DNA of 39,354 nt from Methylobacterium variabile (GTDB lineage: Bacteria > Pseudomonadota > Alphaproteobacteria > Rhizobiales > Beijerinckiaceae), in contig NZ_LABY01000050.1 in assembly GCF_001043975.1 (NCBI RefSeq), positions 1 to 39,354 of the forward strand, read 5' to 3'. This document shows positions 8,461 to 16,651 of the stretch, piece by piece. The position numbers and the translations under genes are program-made. The notes beneath the pieces were generated by a model, which had not been told where the DNA came from, did not search any database, and worked only from the letters and a program-made list of their open reading frames with translations. Within the stretch, counting starts at the first letter, position 1. The number at the start of each line of letters is the position of its first letter.

Positions 8461-9728
8461 CGCTCGGGCCTCTCAGGCTGCGGGAGCGCGGCGCGGCCGA
8501 GCGCCGCCAGGAGGGCGAGGAGGGAGGCACCGTGCGCGATCGCGACGACCGCCGCCGCCCCGGCGGCGCCGTAGCGGCCGATGAGCGGCTGGACCAGCGC
8601 CAGCGACACCGCGAAGCTGATCGCGAAGGCCCGGAAGATCACGTCGGTGCGGCGGCGGGCCCGGAAGATCTGCGCCACCATGTCCCGCAGGAAGATGAAG
8701 GCGACGCCGAGGGCGAGCCAGCGCAGGCAGGGGGCGAACGGCACGTAGGGCGCCCCGAAGACGAGGCGCAGCCACAGCTCGGCGGGCCCGGCCGCCAGGG
8801 CGAGGAGGAGGCCGACCGGCACGCCGAGCCGGCGGGTGACGCCGAGGAGATAGGCCCGGAGCGCCGGCTCGCCGCCGGCCTCGTAGGCGCGGCCGGCCCC
8901 GGTCGGCACCACGTTCTCGGTGGCGGCGAGCATCAGGACGACGATTCCGACGAGGTACTGGGACGCGCGCAGGCCGCCGAGGGCCTCGTCGCCGAGGGCG
9001 CCGCCGGCCAGGAGCCAGACGAGCTGCTCCTGACCGAAGGTGACGAGGACGACCGGCAGGAGCCAGCGCGCCATCTGCCAGTGCCGCCGGGCCGCGGTGG
9101 CAAGGGGCCGGCGCCCGGGCCGGGCCGCGCGGCCGGCGAGGACCGGGAGCGTCGTGGCGAAGGCCGTGACGGCCAGGAGCTCGACGAGGCGCGTCGCATT
9201 CAGGGGGATGCCGGCCGCCCACAGCCCCGCCACCGCGACCGGGAAGGCCGCCGCCCGGGCGAGGTCCATGGCGAGCGCGACGGCCCCGCCGTCATAGGCA
9301 AAGAGCAGCCGGCGGACGGTGAGCTGGAGGTTCTGCGCCAGGGTGAGCGCGCCGGCGGCGGTGACGAGGCCGACCGGGACGGCCTCGCCCCGGAGCGCGA
9401 AGTACAGCGCCAGGGTGCCGGCGACGCCGAGGGCGAGGCCGGCGGCGAGCACCAGGGCGCCGGCATTGACGGCGGCGGCGTAGCGCGCCGGGCTGCGCAC
9501 CGTGCCGGCGAGCGTCATCAGCGGGGCGGTGACGAGGGCGTTGTGGAGCCCCTGCGCGAAGCCCGCCACGATGAGCACGAGGGCGAGGCGCCCGAACGCC
9601 TCCATGTCGATCAGGCGGGCCGCCGCGATGCCGGCGAGGAAGCCGAAGCCGCTCACCGCGCCCTGGTCGAGGAGCGAGAGCAGCGCCCGGCCGCGCAGGC
9701 GCGCGAGGAGCGTTCGCAGGACGGTCAC
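8454..9728 (-). CDS. Polysaccharide flippase (MOP superfamily, Wzx-like)
   Basis: The 424-aa product is strongly hydrophobic, with about 12-14 predicted transmembrane helices and the organization of oligosaccharide translocases that flip lipid-linked repeat units across the inner membrane. An early segment, DQGAVSGFGFLAGIAAARLI, is typical of the family's first helix. GTG 9728 is chosen because GTGA couples it to the stop of the FemAB-like gene, and the conserved region starts right after. The open frame continues upstream to 9920 only as a shadow of femAB. At its 3' end it overlaps the O-antigen ligase start by 7 bp. Confidence 0.85.
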   Translation of the reverse strand: MTVLRTLLARLRGRALLSLLDQGAVSGFGFLAGIAAARLIDMEAFGRLALVLIVAGFAQGLHNALVTAPLMTLAGTVRSPARYAAAVNAGALVLAAGLALGVAGTLALYFALRGEAVPVGLVTAAGALTLAQNLQLTVRRLLFAYDGGAVALAMDLARAAAFPVAVAGLWAAGIPLNATRLVELLAVTAFATTLPVLAGRAARPGRRPLATAARRHWQMARWLLPVVLVTFGQEQLVWLLAGGALGDEALGGLRASQYLVGIVVLMLAATENVVPTGAGRAYEAGGEPALRAYLLGVTRRLGVPVGLLLALAAGPAELWLRLVFGAPYVPFAPCLRWLALGVAFIFLRDMVAQIFRARRRTDVIFRAFAISFAVSLALVQPLIGRYGAAGAAAVVAIAHGASLLALLAALGRAALPQPERPERC

Positions 9729-10738
9729 CGGGCGAGCACCGCCCCGGCGGCAGCGGTGAGGAGGCGGTGGCGGCCGTAGATCCAGAGCGGCCCGCTCGAG
9801 GCGACGTTGCGGGTGAGCCCGCGCTTGAAGTCGTAGACGCCCCGGTTGTTCGCCGGATCGATGCCGCCGAAGTCGAACACCCGGCACCCCTCCTCGCCGG
9901 CGCGGCGGATGAAGCTCCACACCGCGATGTGCGCCGCGCCGTTAGCCTTGGCCCGCTCCGTCGAGGCGCTGAAGAAGTCGGAGAAGCGGAGGCGGCTCAG
10001 ATGCGCGATGCGCACGAGGCAGCGCTCCTCTCCCTCGCGCACCTCGAGGATGAGATGATGCGGATCACCGGCGAGGAGGTCGCGGTAGGCGGCGCAGTCG
10101 AAGTCGTTGGAGAAGCCCTTGCGGGCCTTCAGCGCCGTGTACATCGCCGCGAAGGCGTCGAAGGCCGCGAGCCGCTCGGCGGGATCGTCGAGGAAGCGCG
10201 CCGTCAGGCCGGCATTGCGCTCGGCCTTGCGCAGGCGCTGGCGCCAGCGCGGATCCATCTCGGCCTTGATCGCGTCGAGGCCCTGGGTGAGGTCGATCTC
10301 CAGGGTGTGGCGGCTCGCGGTCGTCACCGGCCGGAATCCCGCTGCCAGGACGCCCAGCAGCTCCCCCCGGCTCTCGGCCCGGTTGAAGTCCACCACTACG
10401 AGGTCGAGGGGGCCGAGCGCCAGGTGCGCGAGAAGGCTGCGCACGACCGCCTCCCCGTGGCGCTCGCCCCTGTCGGTGAGGAGCGGCCCGCCCTGGATGT
10501 AGATCTGCCGGGCCGGGCCGCGGCGGCGGACCTGCACCTGCGCCAGGCCGACGAGGTCGCCGGACTCGTCGACGACGCTCAGCCGTTCGATCCGCGCGCC
10601 ACGGCGCGCCTTGTAGACACCCCAGCCCGAGGCGGAGAAGATCGAGCCGCGCGCCTGCGCCCAGACGACCTCGTCCCACGATGGCACGTCGTCGACCGCG
10701 ACGATCCGCAATCCTGTCTCACGTTCCGTTCCGGTCAT
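9725..10738 (-). CDS. FemAB/GNAT-type peptidyl or acyl transferase
   Basis: The 337-aa protein resembles the FemAB-like (GNAT-fold) family found in exopolysaccharide loci, related to enzymes that add amino acids from aminoacyl-tRNA. Features are WAQARGSIFSASGWGVYKA near the N-terminus, the paired GNAT domains, a basic segment WRQRLRKAERNAGL, and the C-terminal FDFGGIDPANNRGVYDFKRG, which is characteristic of the family. It probably decorates the glycan or a lipid-linked precursor with an amino acid or acyl group; the substrate is unknown. ATG 10738 has GGGGAT upstream. It is the first gene of the leftward operon and diverges from the deacetylase gene across 160 bp. Confidence 0.82.
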   Translation of the reverse strand: MTGTERETGLRIVAVDDVPSWDEVVWAQARGSIFSASGWGVYKARRGARIERLSVVDESGDLVGLAQVQVRRRGPARQIYIQGGPLLTDRGERHGEAVVRSLLAHLALGPLDLVVVDFNRAESRGELLGVLAAGFRPVTTASRHTLEIDLTQGLDAIKAEMDPRWRQRLRKAERNAGLTARFLDDPAERLAAFDAFAAMYTALKARKGFSNDFDCAAYRDLLAGDPHHLILEVREGEERCLVRIAHLSRLRFSDFFSASTERAKANGAAHIAVWSFIRRAGEEGCRVFDFGGIDPANNRGVYDFKRGLTRNVASSGPLWIYGRHRLLTAAAGAVLAR

Positions 10739-10898
10739 GGGATCCCCGTGCCAGGACGCGACACCGCTCGGCGCCGCCGCCCCCGCCACGCAAGGGGCGC
10801 ACCGCGGCGGCGCGCGGGTTGTGAGCGCAAACGTTCGTTAGCCCGGGGCTGCGAGAGTGGGTTGAAGGCCGTGTCGTCGGCGCGTTCAGGCGGACGGG

Positions 10899-11675
10899 AT
10901 GCTCCAACCCCTCAAGACCCTGGCCCGTGACCATCCGGTGGTCCGGGCGCTACTGCTGCGGGCGCTCGCGCGGGTGCGGCGGCTCTCCTGCGCGCCGCCG
11001 GGCCTCTACACCCTGTGCTACCATCACGTGCCGGAGCGTCACCGGGCGGGCTTCGCGGCGCAGATCGCCTACCTGAAGCGGCACGGCCGCTTCGTGGGGG
11101 CCGACGAGGCGCTGACGCTCCTGGAGAGCGGAGCCGTTTGCGCCGAGCGGCACTTCCTCGTCACCTTCGACGACGGCTACGCCGACAACGTCGAGGTCGC
11201 GTTGCCGGTGCTCCGGGAAGCCGGGGTGCCGGCGATCCTCTTCCTCGTCAGCGACTGGCTCGACGCGCCGCCGGCGAGCCCCCCCGGCCCTTACGTCGAC
11301 CGTGGCCTCGTCGCGGCCTGGCTCGACGCCGGCATGGAGATCGGCTCGCACAGCCTCAGCCATTCCTCCCTCGCGGGCCTGGACGACGCGGCGGCGGGCC
11401 GGGAGCTCGCCGCCTCCCGCGCGGCCCTCGCGGCGGTGGCGGGCCGGCCGATCCGGCACTTCGCCTGCCCCTGGGGGGTTGCCGTGCGCGACTACCGCCC
11501 CGGGCGCGACCCGGCCCTGGCGGTGGCGAGCGGCTATGCCAGCTTCTTCACCACCCGCCGCGGCGTCGCCACCGGCAGGCAGGACCTCCCCGCGCTCCCG
11601 CGCCACGTGCTGGAGCCGGAATGGCCGCTGCACGAGCTCGACGCCCTGATGGGGGCCCGCGTTGCACGCTCCTGA
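10899..11675 (+). CDS. Polysaccharide deacetylase (NodB homology, CE4)
   Basis: The 258-aa protein would remove N-acetyl groups from a polysaccharide. The NodB motifs are clear: TFDDGYAD at 89-96 supplies the catalytic and metal-binding aspartates, and HSLSH at 151-155 the two zinc histidines. FACPWG near 190 fits motif 3. An N-terminal hydrophobic stretch is weak, so location is uncertain. ATG 10899 is the first start in frame; its ribosome site is poor. The following glycosyltransferase gene overlaps it by 14 bp. With the divergent operon it points to modification of an extracellular glycan after polymerization. Confidence 0.88.
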   Translation: MLQPLKTLARDHPVVRALLLRALARVRRLSCAPPGLYTLCYHHVPERHRAGFAAQIAYLKRHGRFVGADEALTLLESGAVCAERHFLVTFDDGYADNVEVALPVLREAGVPAILFLVSDWLDAPPASPPGPYVDRGLVAAWLDAGMEIGSHSLSHSSLAGLDDAAAGRELAASRAALAAVAGRPIRHFACPWGVAVRDYRPGRDPALAVASGYASFFTTRRGVATGRQDLPALPRHVLEPEWPLHELDALMGARVARS

Positions 11676-12768
11676 GCGCCGCCCCGTCGTGGTGGTCACC
11701 GGCGCCCTCGCGCCCTACACGCAGGTGCTCTACCGGGCGCTCGCGGCCGCCCTCGACCACCCCCTCACCGTCCTGGCCTGCACCGCCCGGGAGCCGGCCC
11801 GGCAGTGGGCGCTCGCGGCGGCGGACGGCTACGCCTTCTCGGTCCTGCCGGGCCTGCGCTGGCACCGGGACGCGGTGCGCAACCTCTACGTCAATCCGAG
11901 CGTCGTGCCGCGCCTCGCAGTCTTGAGGCCGGCAGCGGTGATCCTCAACGACTTCTCGCCCACCGTGGCGATGGCGGCGCTCGCCGCGCGGGCCCTGCGC
12001 ACGCCTTACGCGATCCGCACCGACGGCGTGCCGGAGACCGATGCGGGCGCGCGCTCGCCGGCCCACCGGGCCCTGCGCCGGGCGATCATTCCGGGGGCCG
12101 CGTTCGGCCTCGCGCCGAGCGAGGGCAGCCGGACCCTCCTGGCCTCGTACGGGCTCGCGCCCGGGCGGGTGCTCCGGGCGCCCCTGTTTTCGGCCTGGGA
12201 GCCCCGGCCGCCGCTGCCCGAGCCGGAGGCCCGGCCCTACGACGTGCTGTTCTGCGGCATCCTCAACGAGGAGGTGAAGGGCGCGCGCTTCTTCACCGAC
12301 GTGATGCGCGCCTGCGCCGGGTCCGGCCGGCCCCTGCGGGTGCGGGTGGCGGGCGACGGCCCACTTCGCGCCGAGATGGAGGCGCGCCTCGGCGAGGCCG
12401 GCATCCCGACCCGGTTCGACGGCTACCTGGCTCAGGACGCCCTGGCCGACGCTTACGCATCCGCGCGGCTCCTCCTGTTTCCGAGCCGCGGCGACGTCTG
12501 GGGCATCGTGGTCAACGAGGCGCTGCAGAGCGGGGCGGCGGTCCTCGCCTCGCCGCATTCCGGCGCCGCCCGCGAGCTCCTCGAGGCCCGGGGCTGCGGC
12601 GAGGTGCGGCCGCTGGACGTGGCGGACTGGGCCCGCGCCACCCTGGCGCTCCTCGATGATCCCGGCCGGCGGGCCGCCCTGCGGGTCGCGGCGGAGCGGG
12701 CGCTGCCGGACTTCTCCCTCGCCTGCGCCGTCTCCGCCTACCGGGCGGGCCTCGCCGCGCTGCGCTGA
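11662..12768 (+). CDS. Glycosyltransferase family 4 (GT-B fold)
   Basis: The 368-aa protein adds a sugar to a lipid-linked acceptor at the cytosolic face. An N-terminal GT-B domain (GALAPYTQVLYRALA) is followed by the C-terminal nucleotide-sugar domain. That domain carries VLFCGILNEEVKGARFF, RVAGDGPLR, and the family signature FPSRGDVWGIVVNEALQSG with the Glu used in donor binding. A stop at 11647 limits upstream extension, so translation starts at TTG 11662 or at one of the GTG codons near 11689. The TTG choice overlaps the deacetylase gene by 14 bp, consistent with coupling. Sugar specificity cannot be read from the sequence. Confidence 0.87.
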   Translation: MHAPERRPVVVVTGALAPYTQVLYRALAAALDHPLTVLACTAREPARQWALAAADGYAFSVLPGLRWHRDAVRNLYVNPSVVPRLAVLRPAAVILNDFSPTVAMAALAARALRTPYAIRTDGVPETDAGARSPAHRALRRAIIPGAAFGLAPSEGSRTLLASYGLAPGRVLRAPLFSAWEPRPPLPEPEARPYDVLFCGILNEEVKGARFFTDVMRACAGSGRPLRVRVAGDGPLRAEMEARLGEAGIPTRFDGYLAQDALADAYASARLLLFPSRGDVWGIVVNEALQSGAAVLASPHSGAARELLEARGCGEVRPLDVADWARATLALLDDPGRRAALRVAAERALPDFSLACAVSAYRAGLAALR

Positions 12769-12808
12769 CGCGCGCCTCGCGGAACGAGGCCGCGCCGTGG
12801 ACCGGGGA

Positions 12809-13198
12809 TCAGGGTCCGTCCGGGGACAGGCCGGCGGCGGCGAGCAGCGCCTGGTCGAGGCCGTCGCCGACCGACAGCGCCTCGCGCAGCGCGGCGTCGC
12901 CGGCATAGATCATGACGTCGCAGACATCGAGGGCCGGATCCTCGCCGACGTGCAGGCAGGTCCGGATCACGTAGCGGCCGTCCGGGGTGCGATAGAGCGT
13001 CTGCGTCACCGGCAGGAGATCGTCCGCCGGGCTCGTCGACCGGCCGATCGGGACGGCGAAGAGGCTCACCGGATCGGGAGCCTCCGCCCGGCGCACGGCG
13101 GCCGGTGACGTACCCGGCTTCCCGTCCTCCCGTGGGCGCTGCAGCAGAACCGGTACCCATCTCGGCGTGACGGGCTCGTGGCGATCTGGCATTGTCAT
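12809..13198 (-). CDS. Hypothetical protein, 129 aa
   Basis: I do not recognise this family. The protein has no signal peptide or membrane segment. Its N-terminal third is Pro/Arg-rich and its C-terminal two thirds look folded (LYRTPDGRYVIRTCLHVGED, then DVCDVMIYAGDAALREAL). Frame preference and the compact acidic C-terminus suggest a real gene. The start is ATG 13198, or the second Met two codons on. It converges with the glycosyltransferase gene 40 bp away and follows a 251-bp non-coding region. CCCTATAAAAGGG at 13373-13382 (minus strand) could be part of its promoter. Confidence 0.6.
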   Translation of the reverse strand: MTMPDRHEPVTPRWVPVLLQRPREDGKPGTSPAAVRRAEAPDPVSLFAVPIGRSTSPADDLLPVTQTLYRTPDGRYVIRTCLHVGEDPALDVCDVMIYAGDAALREALSVGDGLDQALLAAAGLSPDGP

Positions 13199-13387
13199 CT
13201 TACAGACTTATCACCCCGGTAATGATCTCGAGTATTGCCGGCGGGCATGCATCCCATAGTCGCCGCAGGGGCAGCGAAAAACAACTTATGGTTCATTTCG
13301 CGCATCGGAGCGCGCTCTCTGAACTCCGATGATCGCCGCCATGACAGCGCATGCCGGCGATCCCCGCATCCCTTTTATAGGGCATGA

Positions 13388-13403
13388 CTGATCCAAGGAT
13401 CAG
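13388..13403. promoter_or_regulatory. Palindrome CTGATCC-AA-GGATCAG
   Basis: A 7-bp perfect inverted repeat with a 2-nt centre lies in the 251-bp spacer between the Lrp-type gene (stop at 13450) and the gene starting at 13198. It is followed on the plus strand by GTTTTC, but the centre is too short for a standard terminator hairpin. A dyad operator for a dimeric regulator is an equally good reading. Nothing else stands out in 13199-13449. Confidence 0.35.
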
Positions 13404-13449
13404 GTTTTCACCGGTAAAGTGTACACAGGCGTGTCGGAGCGGGGCGCCG

Positions 13450-13932
13450 TCACGGCTCGCCCGCACCGTGGTCGAGCGGGGCGATGGGCTCGTCCTTGAT
13501 CTGCTCGATGGCGAGGGCGGTGCGCACCGTGCGCACGTTGGGCAGGCCGGTGAGGTGGCCGACGAGCTGCTGGAAGGCGCCGAGATTCGGCGCGACGCAT
13601 TTCAGCAGGAAGTCGGTCTCGCCCGAGAGGGTCCAGCACTCCCGCACCAGCGGCCAGCCCCGCATCTCCGCCGCGAAGGCCGCCAGCTCCGCCTGCCCCT
13701 GGGCGGCGAGCTGCACCATGGCGAAGCACACCACCTCGAAGCCGAGCGCCTTCGGCTCGAGCAGCGCGCGGTAGCCGCGGATGATGCCGGCCTCCTCGAG
13801 GGCGCGCACCCGGCGCAGGCAGGGCGGCGCCGAGAGGCCGACGCGGCGCGCGAGCTCCACGTTGGTGATGGAGCCGTCGGCCTGCAGCTCCCGGAGAATC
13901 GCCCAGTCGATGGCGTCGAGGCGGGCGGGCAA
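13450..13932 (-). CDS. Lrp/AsnC family transcriptional regulator
   Basis: This feast/famine DNA-binding protein probably responds to an amino acid. From TTG 13932 it is 160 aa, the usual family length. The N-terminal winged helix starts with LDAIDWAILRELQADGSITN and the recognition helix region is LARRVGLSAPPCLRRV. The RAM/AsnC effector domain follows, with ECWTLSGETDFLLKCVAP and PNVRTVRTALAI. The frame stays open to GTG 14043, giving 197 aa, but the extra Pro/Ala/Gly-rich residues are unlike the family. GTG 14001 is another possible start. The gene diverges from the FolC-like gene at 14234. The regulated target is not evident. Confidence 0.88.
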   Translation of the reverse strand: MPARLDAIDWAILRELQADGSITNVELARRVGLSAPPCLRRVRALEEAGIIRGYRALLEPKALGFEVVCFAMVQLAAQGQAELAAFAAEMRGWPLVRECWTLSGETDFLLKCVAPNLGAFQQLVGHLTGLPNVRTVRTALAIEQIKDEPIAPLDHGAGEP

Positions 13933-14043
13933 GGCGGCGGGCGATCCTGGCGGGAGAGCGTCGGCGAAGCCCGGTGAGTACCCGGCCGCCGGGGCCCGCA
14001 CAAGGTGACCGGCGCTCCCGATGCGAAATCCGGAATTTCTCAC

Positions 14044-14233
14044 CGGGGCTTCCAGCCCGAGCCCGGGCGGAGCGTGAGCGACGCCGCCCGGTTGCCCGGG
14101 GCCGGCTCGTCTCTTATGGGGGGCTGTCCGCGTGACTGGCGAAGTTCAAGGTGGTCCCACCACCGGGGAGCGCGGGCGACGTCCGCTTGCCGCTCGCCTG
14201 GGCACCCTTCCCGAGCCGACCGACGGGTGACCC
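14044..14233. other. Spacer between lrp-type and folC-type genes
   Basis: About 190-300 bp (depending on the Lrp start) separate the two divergent genes. It contains a small dyad GTGGTCCCACCAC near 14152-14164 and no other ORF I can defend. Both promoters should lie here, but I see no convincing -35/-10 pair. Confidence 0.3.
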
Positions 14234-15622
14234 ATGACCGCTGCGCACGATGCGTCCTCCCTGCCCGCGGTGCTGGACCGCCTCGACCGCCTGACCGACT
14301 GGGAGAAGCGGCCGCGGGGCGGGATGCGCGTCGGGCTTGACCCCATGCGCGACCTCCTGCGGCGGCTCGGCGAGCCGCACGGGCGCCTGCGGGTGGTCCA
14401 TGTCGGCGGCACCAAGGGCAAGGGCTCGGTCTGCGCCCTCATCGAGGCCGGGCTGGCGCGGGCCGGCCTGCGGGTCGGGCGCTACGCGTCGCCCCACGTC
14501 GAATCCGTCACCGAGCGGGTCTGCCTCGGCGGCCGGCCGGTGGCGGGCGCGATCCTCGCCCGTGCGCTCGCCCGCGCCCTCGACGCCCACGAGGCGGCGC
14601 GGCGCGACGGGACGGCGGGTCAGGATGCGACCTGGTTCGACGTCGTGACCGCCGCCGCCCTGCTGATCTTCGGCGAGGCCGGCCTCGACTGGGCGGTGAT
14701 CGAGGTCGGGCTCGGCGGACGCCTCGACTCGACCAATGCGGTAGCGAGCGAGGTCGCGGTGATCACCAACGTCGAGCTGGAGCACACCGAGATCCTGGGC
14801 GACACCCGCGCGGCCATCGCCGCCGAGAAGGCCGGCATCGTCAAGCCGGGCACCGCCCTCATCACCACGCTGGGCCCGGACGACGAGGCCGGCCGCGTCG
14901 TGGCCGCCCGCGCCGCCGCCCTCGGCTGTGCGGTGCTGCGGCCGGCGATCCCGCCCGGGGCCTCGATCGCGCAGGAGAACGCGGCGCTCGCCGGCCTCGT
15001 CCTCGACCACCTCGGGGCGAGCGGCGCGACCGGCATCCGCGACGGACGACCCGCCCGGTTGAGTGCCGCGCTTCTCGATGCGGAGGCCCGCGCGGTCGCG
15101 CGTCTGCCGGGGCGGCTGGAGCGCCGGGAGGTGCGGAGTGGCGCCGGCCCGGTGCCGGTCGTGCTCGACGGCGCCCACGTGCCCTTCAACCTCGCGGCGG
15201 TGCTGCGGGACCTCGCCTGCGACGAGGAGCTCGGCGGTCCCTGCATCGCCCTCGTCGCCCTGGCGGCGGACAAGGACGCGGCGGGCTTCCTCGCCGTGCT
15301 GCACCGGCACGGGGCAGCGGTGGTCTGCACCGAGATGCCCGAGCGGCGCGGGCACGGGGCCGCCGCGCTCCGGGCGGTGGCCGTCGCCGCGGGTATGGAG
15401 GCCGAGACGGTGCCGACGCCGGTCGAGGCCCTGGCGCACGCGGCGGACCTCGCCGCCCGACGGGGCGGCTGGCTTCTCGTGACCGGCTCGCTCCACCTCG
15501 TCGGTGCTCTGCGAAGCAGGACCTCCGCGCCGGCCCGGGCCGGAGGCGCTCCGCCCGGCGAGGGGCCTAGCGAAGGAGCAGCAGCGCCAGCGGCACCAGC
15601 ACCGCCGTCAGGAAGGCGTTGA
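14234..15622 (+). CDS. folC: FolC-type Mur ligase (folylpolyglutamate/dihydrofolate synthase family)
   Basis: Family members join glutamate to a pterin-type carboxylate with ATP. The 462-aa protein has the P-loop HVGGTKGKGSV (about 56-66), the substrate region RYASPHVESVTERV, the metal-binding ITNVELEHTEILG with the EKAGIVKPG loop, and DGAHVPFN in the C-terminal domain. Two usual residues differ: TNGKGS reads TKGKGS and DGAHNP reads DGAHVP. Both variants occur in outlying FolC clades, so this may not be the housekeeping enzyme. A low-complexity Ala/Pro/Gly tail of about 45 aa overlaps the end of convergent lrgB by 56 bp. ATG 14234 follows a weak GGGTGA. Confidence 0.82.
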   Translation: MTAAHDASSLPAVLDRLDRLTDWEKRPRGGMRVGLDPMRDLLRRLGEPHGRLRVVHVGGTKGKGSVCALIEAGLARAGLRVGRYASPHVESVTERVCLGGRPVAGAILARALARALDAHEAARRDGTAGQDATWFDVVTAAALLIFGEAGLDWAVIEVGLGGRLDSTNAVASEVAVITNVELEHTEILGDTRAAIAAEKAGIVKPGTALITTLGPDDEAGRVVAARAAALGCAVLRPAIPPGASIAQENAALAGLVLDHLGASGATGIRDGRPARLSAALLDAEARAVARLPGRLERREVRSGAGPVPVVLDGAHVPFNLAAVLRDLACDEELGGPCIALVALAADKDAAGFLAVLHRHGAAVVCTEMPERRGHGAAALRAVAVAAGMEAETVPTPVEALAHAADLAARRGGWLLVTGSLHLVGALRSRTSAPARAGGAPPGEGPSEGAAAPAAPAPPSGRR

Positions 15623-16283
15623 GCCCCATGGCAATGCCCGCGAAGGTGCCGGCGACCTCGCTGACCTGGAAGGCCCGGGCGGTGCCGATGCCGTGGGCGG
15701 CGAGCCCCGCGGCGAAGCCGCGGGCGCGGTAGTCCTTGATGCCGAGGCGGTCGAGAAGCGGCGTCACCATGATGGCGCCGAGGATGCCCGTGAGGATCAC
15801 CAGCACGGCGGTGAGCGTCGGGTCGCCGCCGAGCGCCGAGGTGATGCCCATGGCGACGCTGGCGGTGACGGATTTCGGCGCCAGCGCGATCAGGATCGAG
15901 TCCGGCACGCCGAGGAGCTTCGCCGTGCCGATGCCGGTGACGAGGGCGACCGTCGAGCCGACCGCCAGGGCCGCCGCCATCGGCACGAGCACCCGCGTGA
16001 CCGTCTTGCGGTGCTCGTAGAGCGGGATCGCCAGCGCCACCGTGGCCGGGCCGAGGAGGAAGTGCACGAACTGCGCGCCCTCGAAGTAGACCGGGTAGGG
16101 CGTGCGGGTGACGATCAGCACAAGGCCGACCATCCAGATCGCGTGCAGGACCGGGTTCGCCAGGGGATGACGGCCGGTGGCGGCGGAGACCCGGTCTGCG
16201 ACGACATAGGCGGTGAGCGTCACGGTGAGCCACAAGAGCGGCGTGCGCGACAGGAAGACCCAGAGGGCGAAGTCCCCCGTCAT
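15567..16283 (-). CDS. lrgB: LrgB/CidB family membrane protein
   Basis: This 238-aa polytopic inner-membrane protein is the partner of LrgA. In Staphylococcus the pair affects murein hydrolase activity; in plants and some bacteria relatives transport pyruvate or glycolate. The LrgB core is clear: FLLGPATVALAIPLYEHRK, the signature APKSVTASVAMGITSALGG, and the conserved GFAAGLAAHGIGTARAFQ. ATG 16283 overlaps the lrgA stop by 4 bp (ATGA). It is the last gene of a four-gene operon and converges on the FolC-like gene with a 56-bp overlap. Confidence 0.92.
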   Translation of the reverse strand: MTGDFALWVFLSRTPLLWLTVTLTAYVVADRVSAATGRHPLANPVLHAIWMVGLVLIVTRTPYPVYFEGAQFVHFLLGPATVALAIPLYEHRKTVTRVLVPMAAALAVGSTVALVTGIGTAKLLGVPDSILIALAPKSVTASVAMGITSALGGDPTLTAVLVILTGILGAIMVTPLLDRLGIKDYRARGFAAGLAAHGIGTARAFQVSEVAGTFAGIAMGLNAFLTAVLVPLALLLLR

Positions 16284-16651
16284 CGGCCAGTTCGCCGGGC
16301 GACGTAGGCGAAGGTGAGAACCGTGGCGACCAGCGCCAGCGCGGTCGAGACCACCAGGGCGACAGCGAGGGCGACGCCGTGGGCGGCCAGCACGTCGAGC
16401 CGTCCGATCACGCCGGCCCCCGCGGGCACGAACAGCAGCGACAGGTGGGCGAGCAGGCCCTTGCCGGTGCGCTCCAGGGTGCCGTCGACGAGGGGCGCCG
16501 GCAGCCCGCCGGGCCGGCGGTCGCGCAGGACCAGCACCGCGAGCAGCAGCGCCATGCCGACGACCGGCCCCGGCACCGGGAGCGCGAAGGCGCGGGCGAG
16601 GATCTCGCCGACGAGCTGGCAGAGCAGCAACAGGGTCAGGCTGAGGATCAT
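16280..16651 (-). CDS. lrgA: LrgA/CidA family holin-like protein
   Basis: The 123-aa product has four transmembrane helices and the family motif region LPVPGPVVGMALLLAVL followed by LSLLFVPAGAGVI, where the F-V-P-A-G-x-G-V pattern is highly conserved. It probably forms a membrane complex with LrgB. ATG 16651 overlaps the stop of the amidotransferase gene by 4 bp. The same frame is open to 17113, but that part is the shadow of the upstream gene. Confidence 0.92.
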   Translation of the reverse strand: MILSLTLLLLCQLVGEILARAFALPVPGPVVGMALLLAVLVLRDRRPGGLPAPLVDGTLERTGKGLLAHLSLLFVPAGAGVIGRLDVLAAHGVALAVALVVSTALALVATVLTFAYVARRTGR

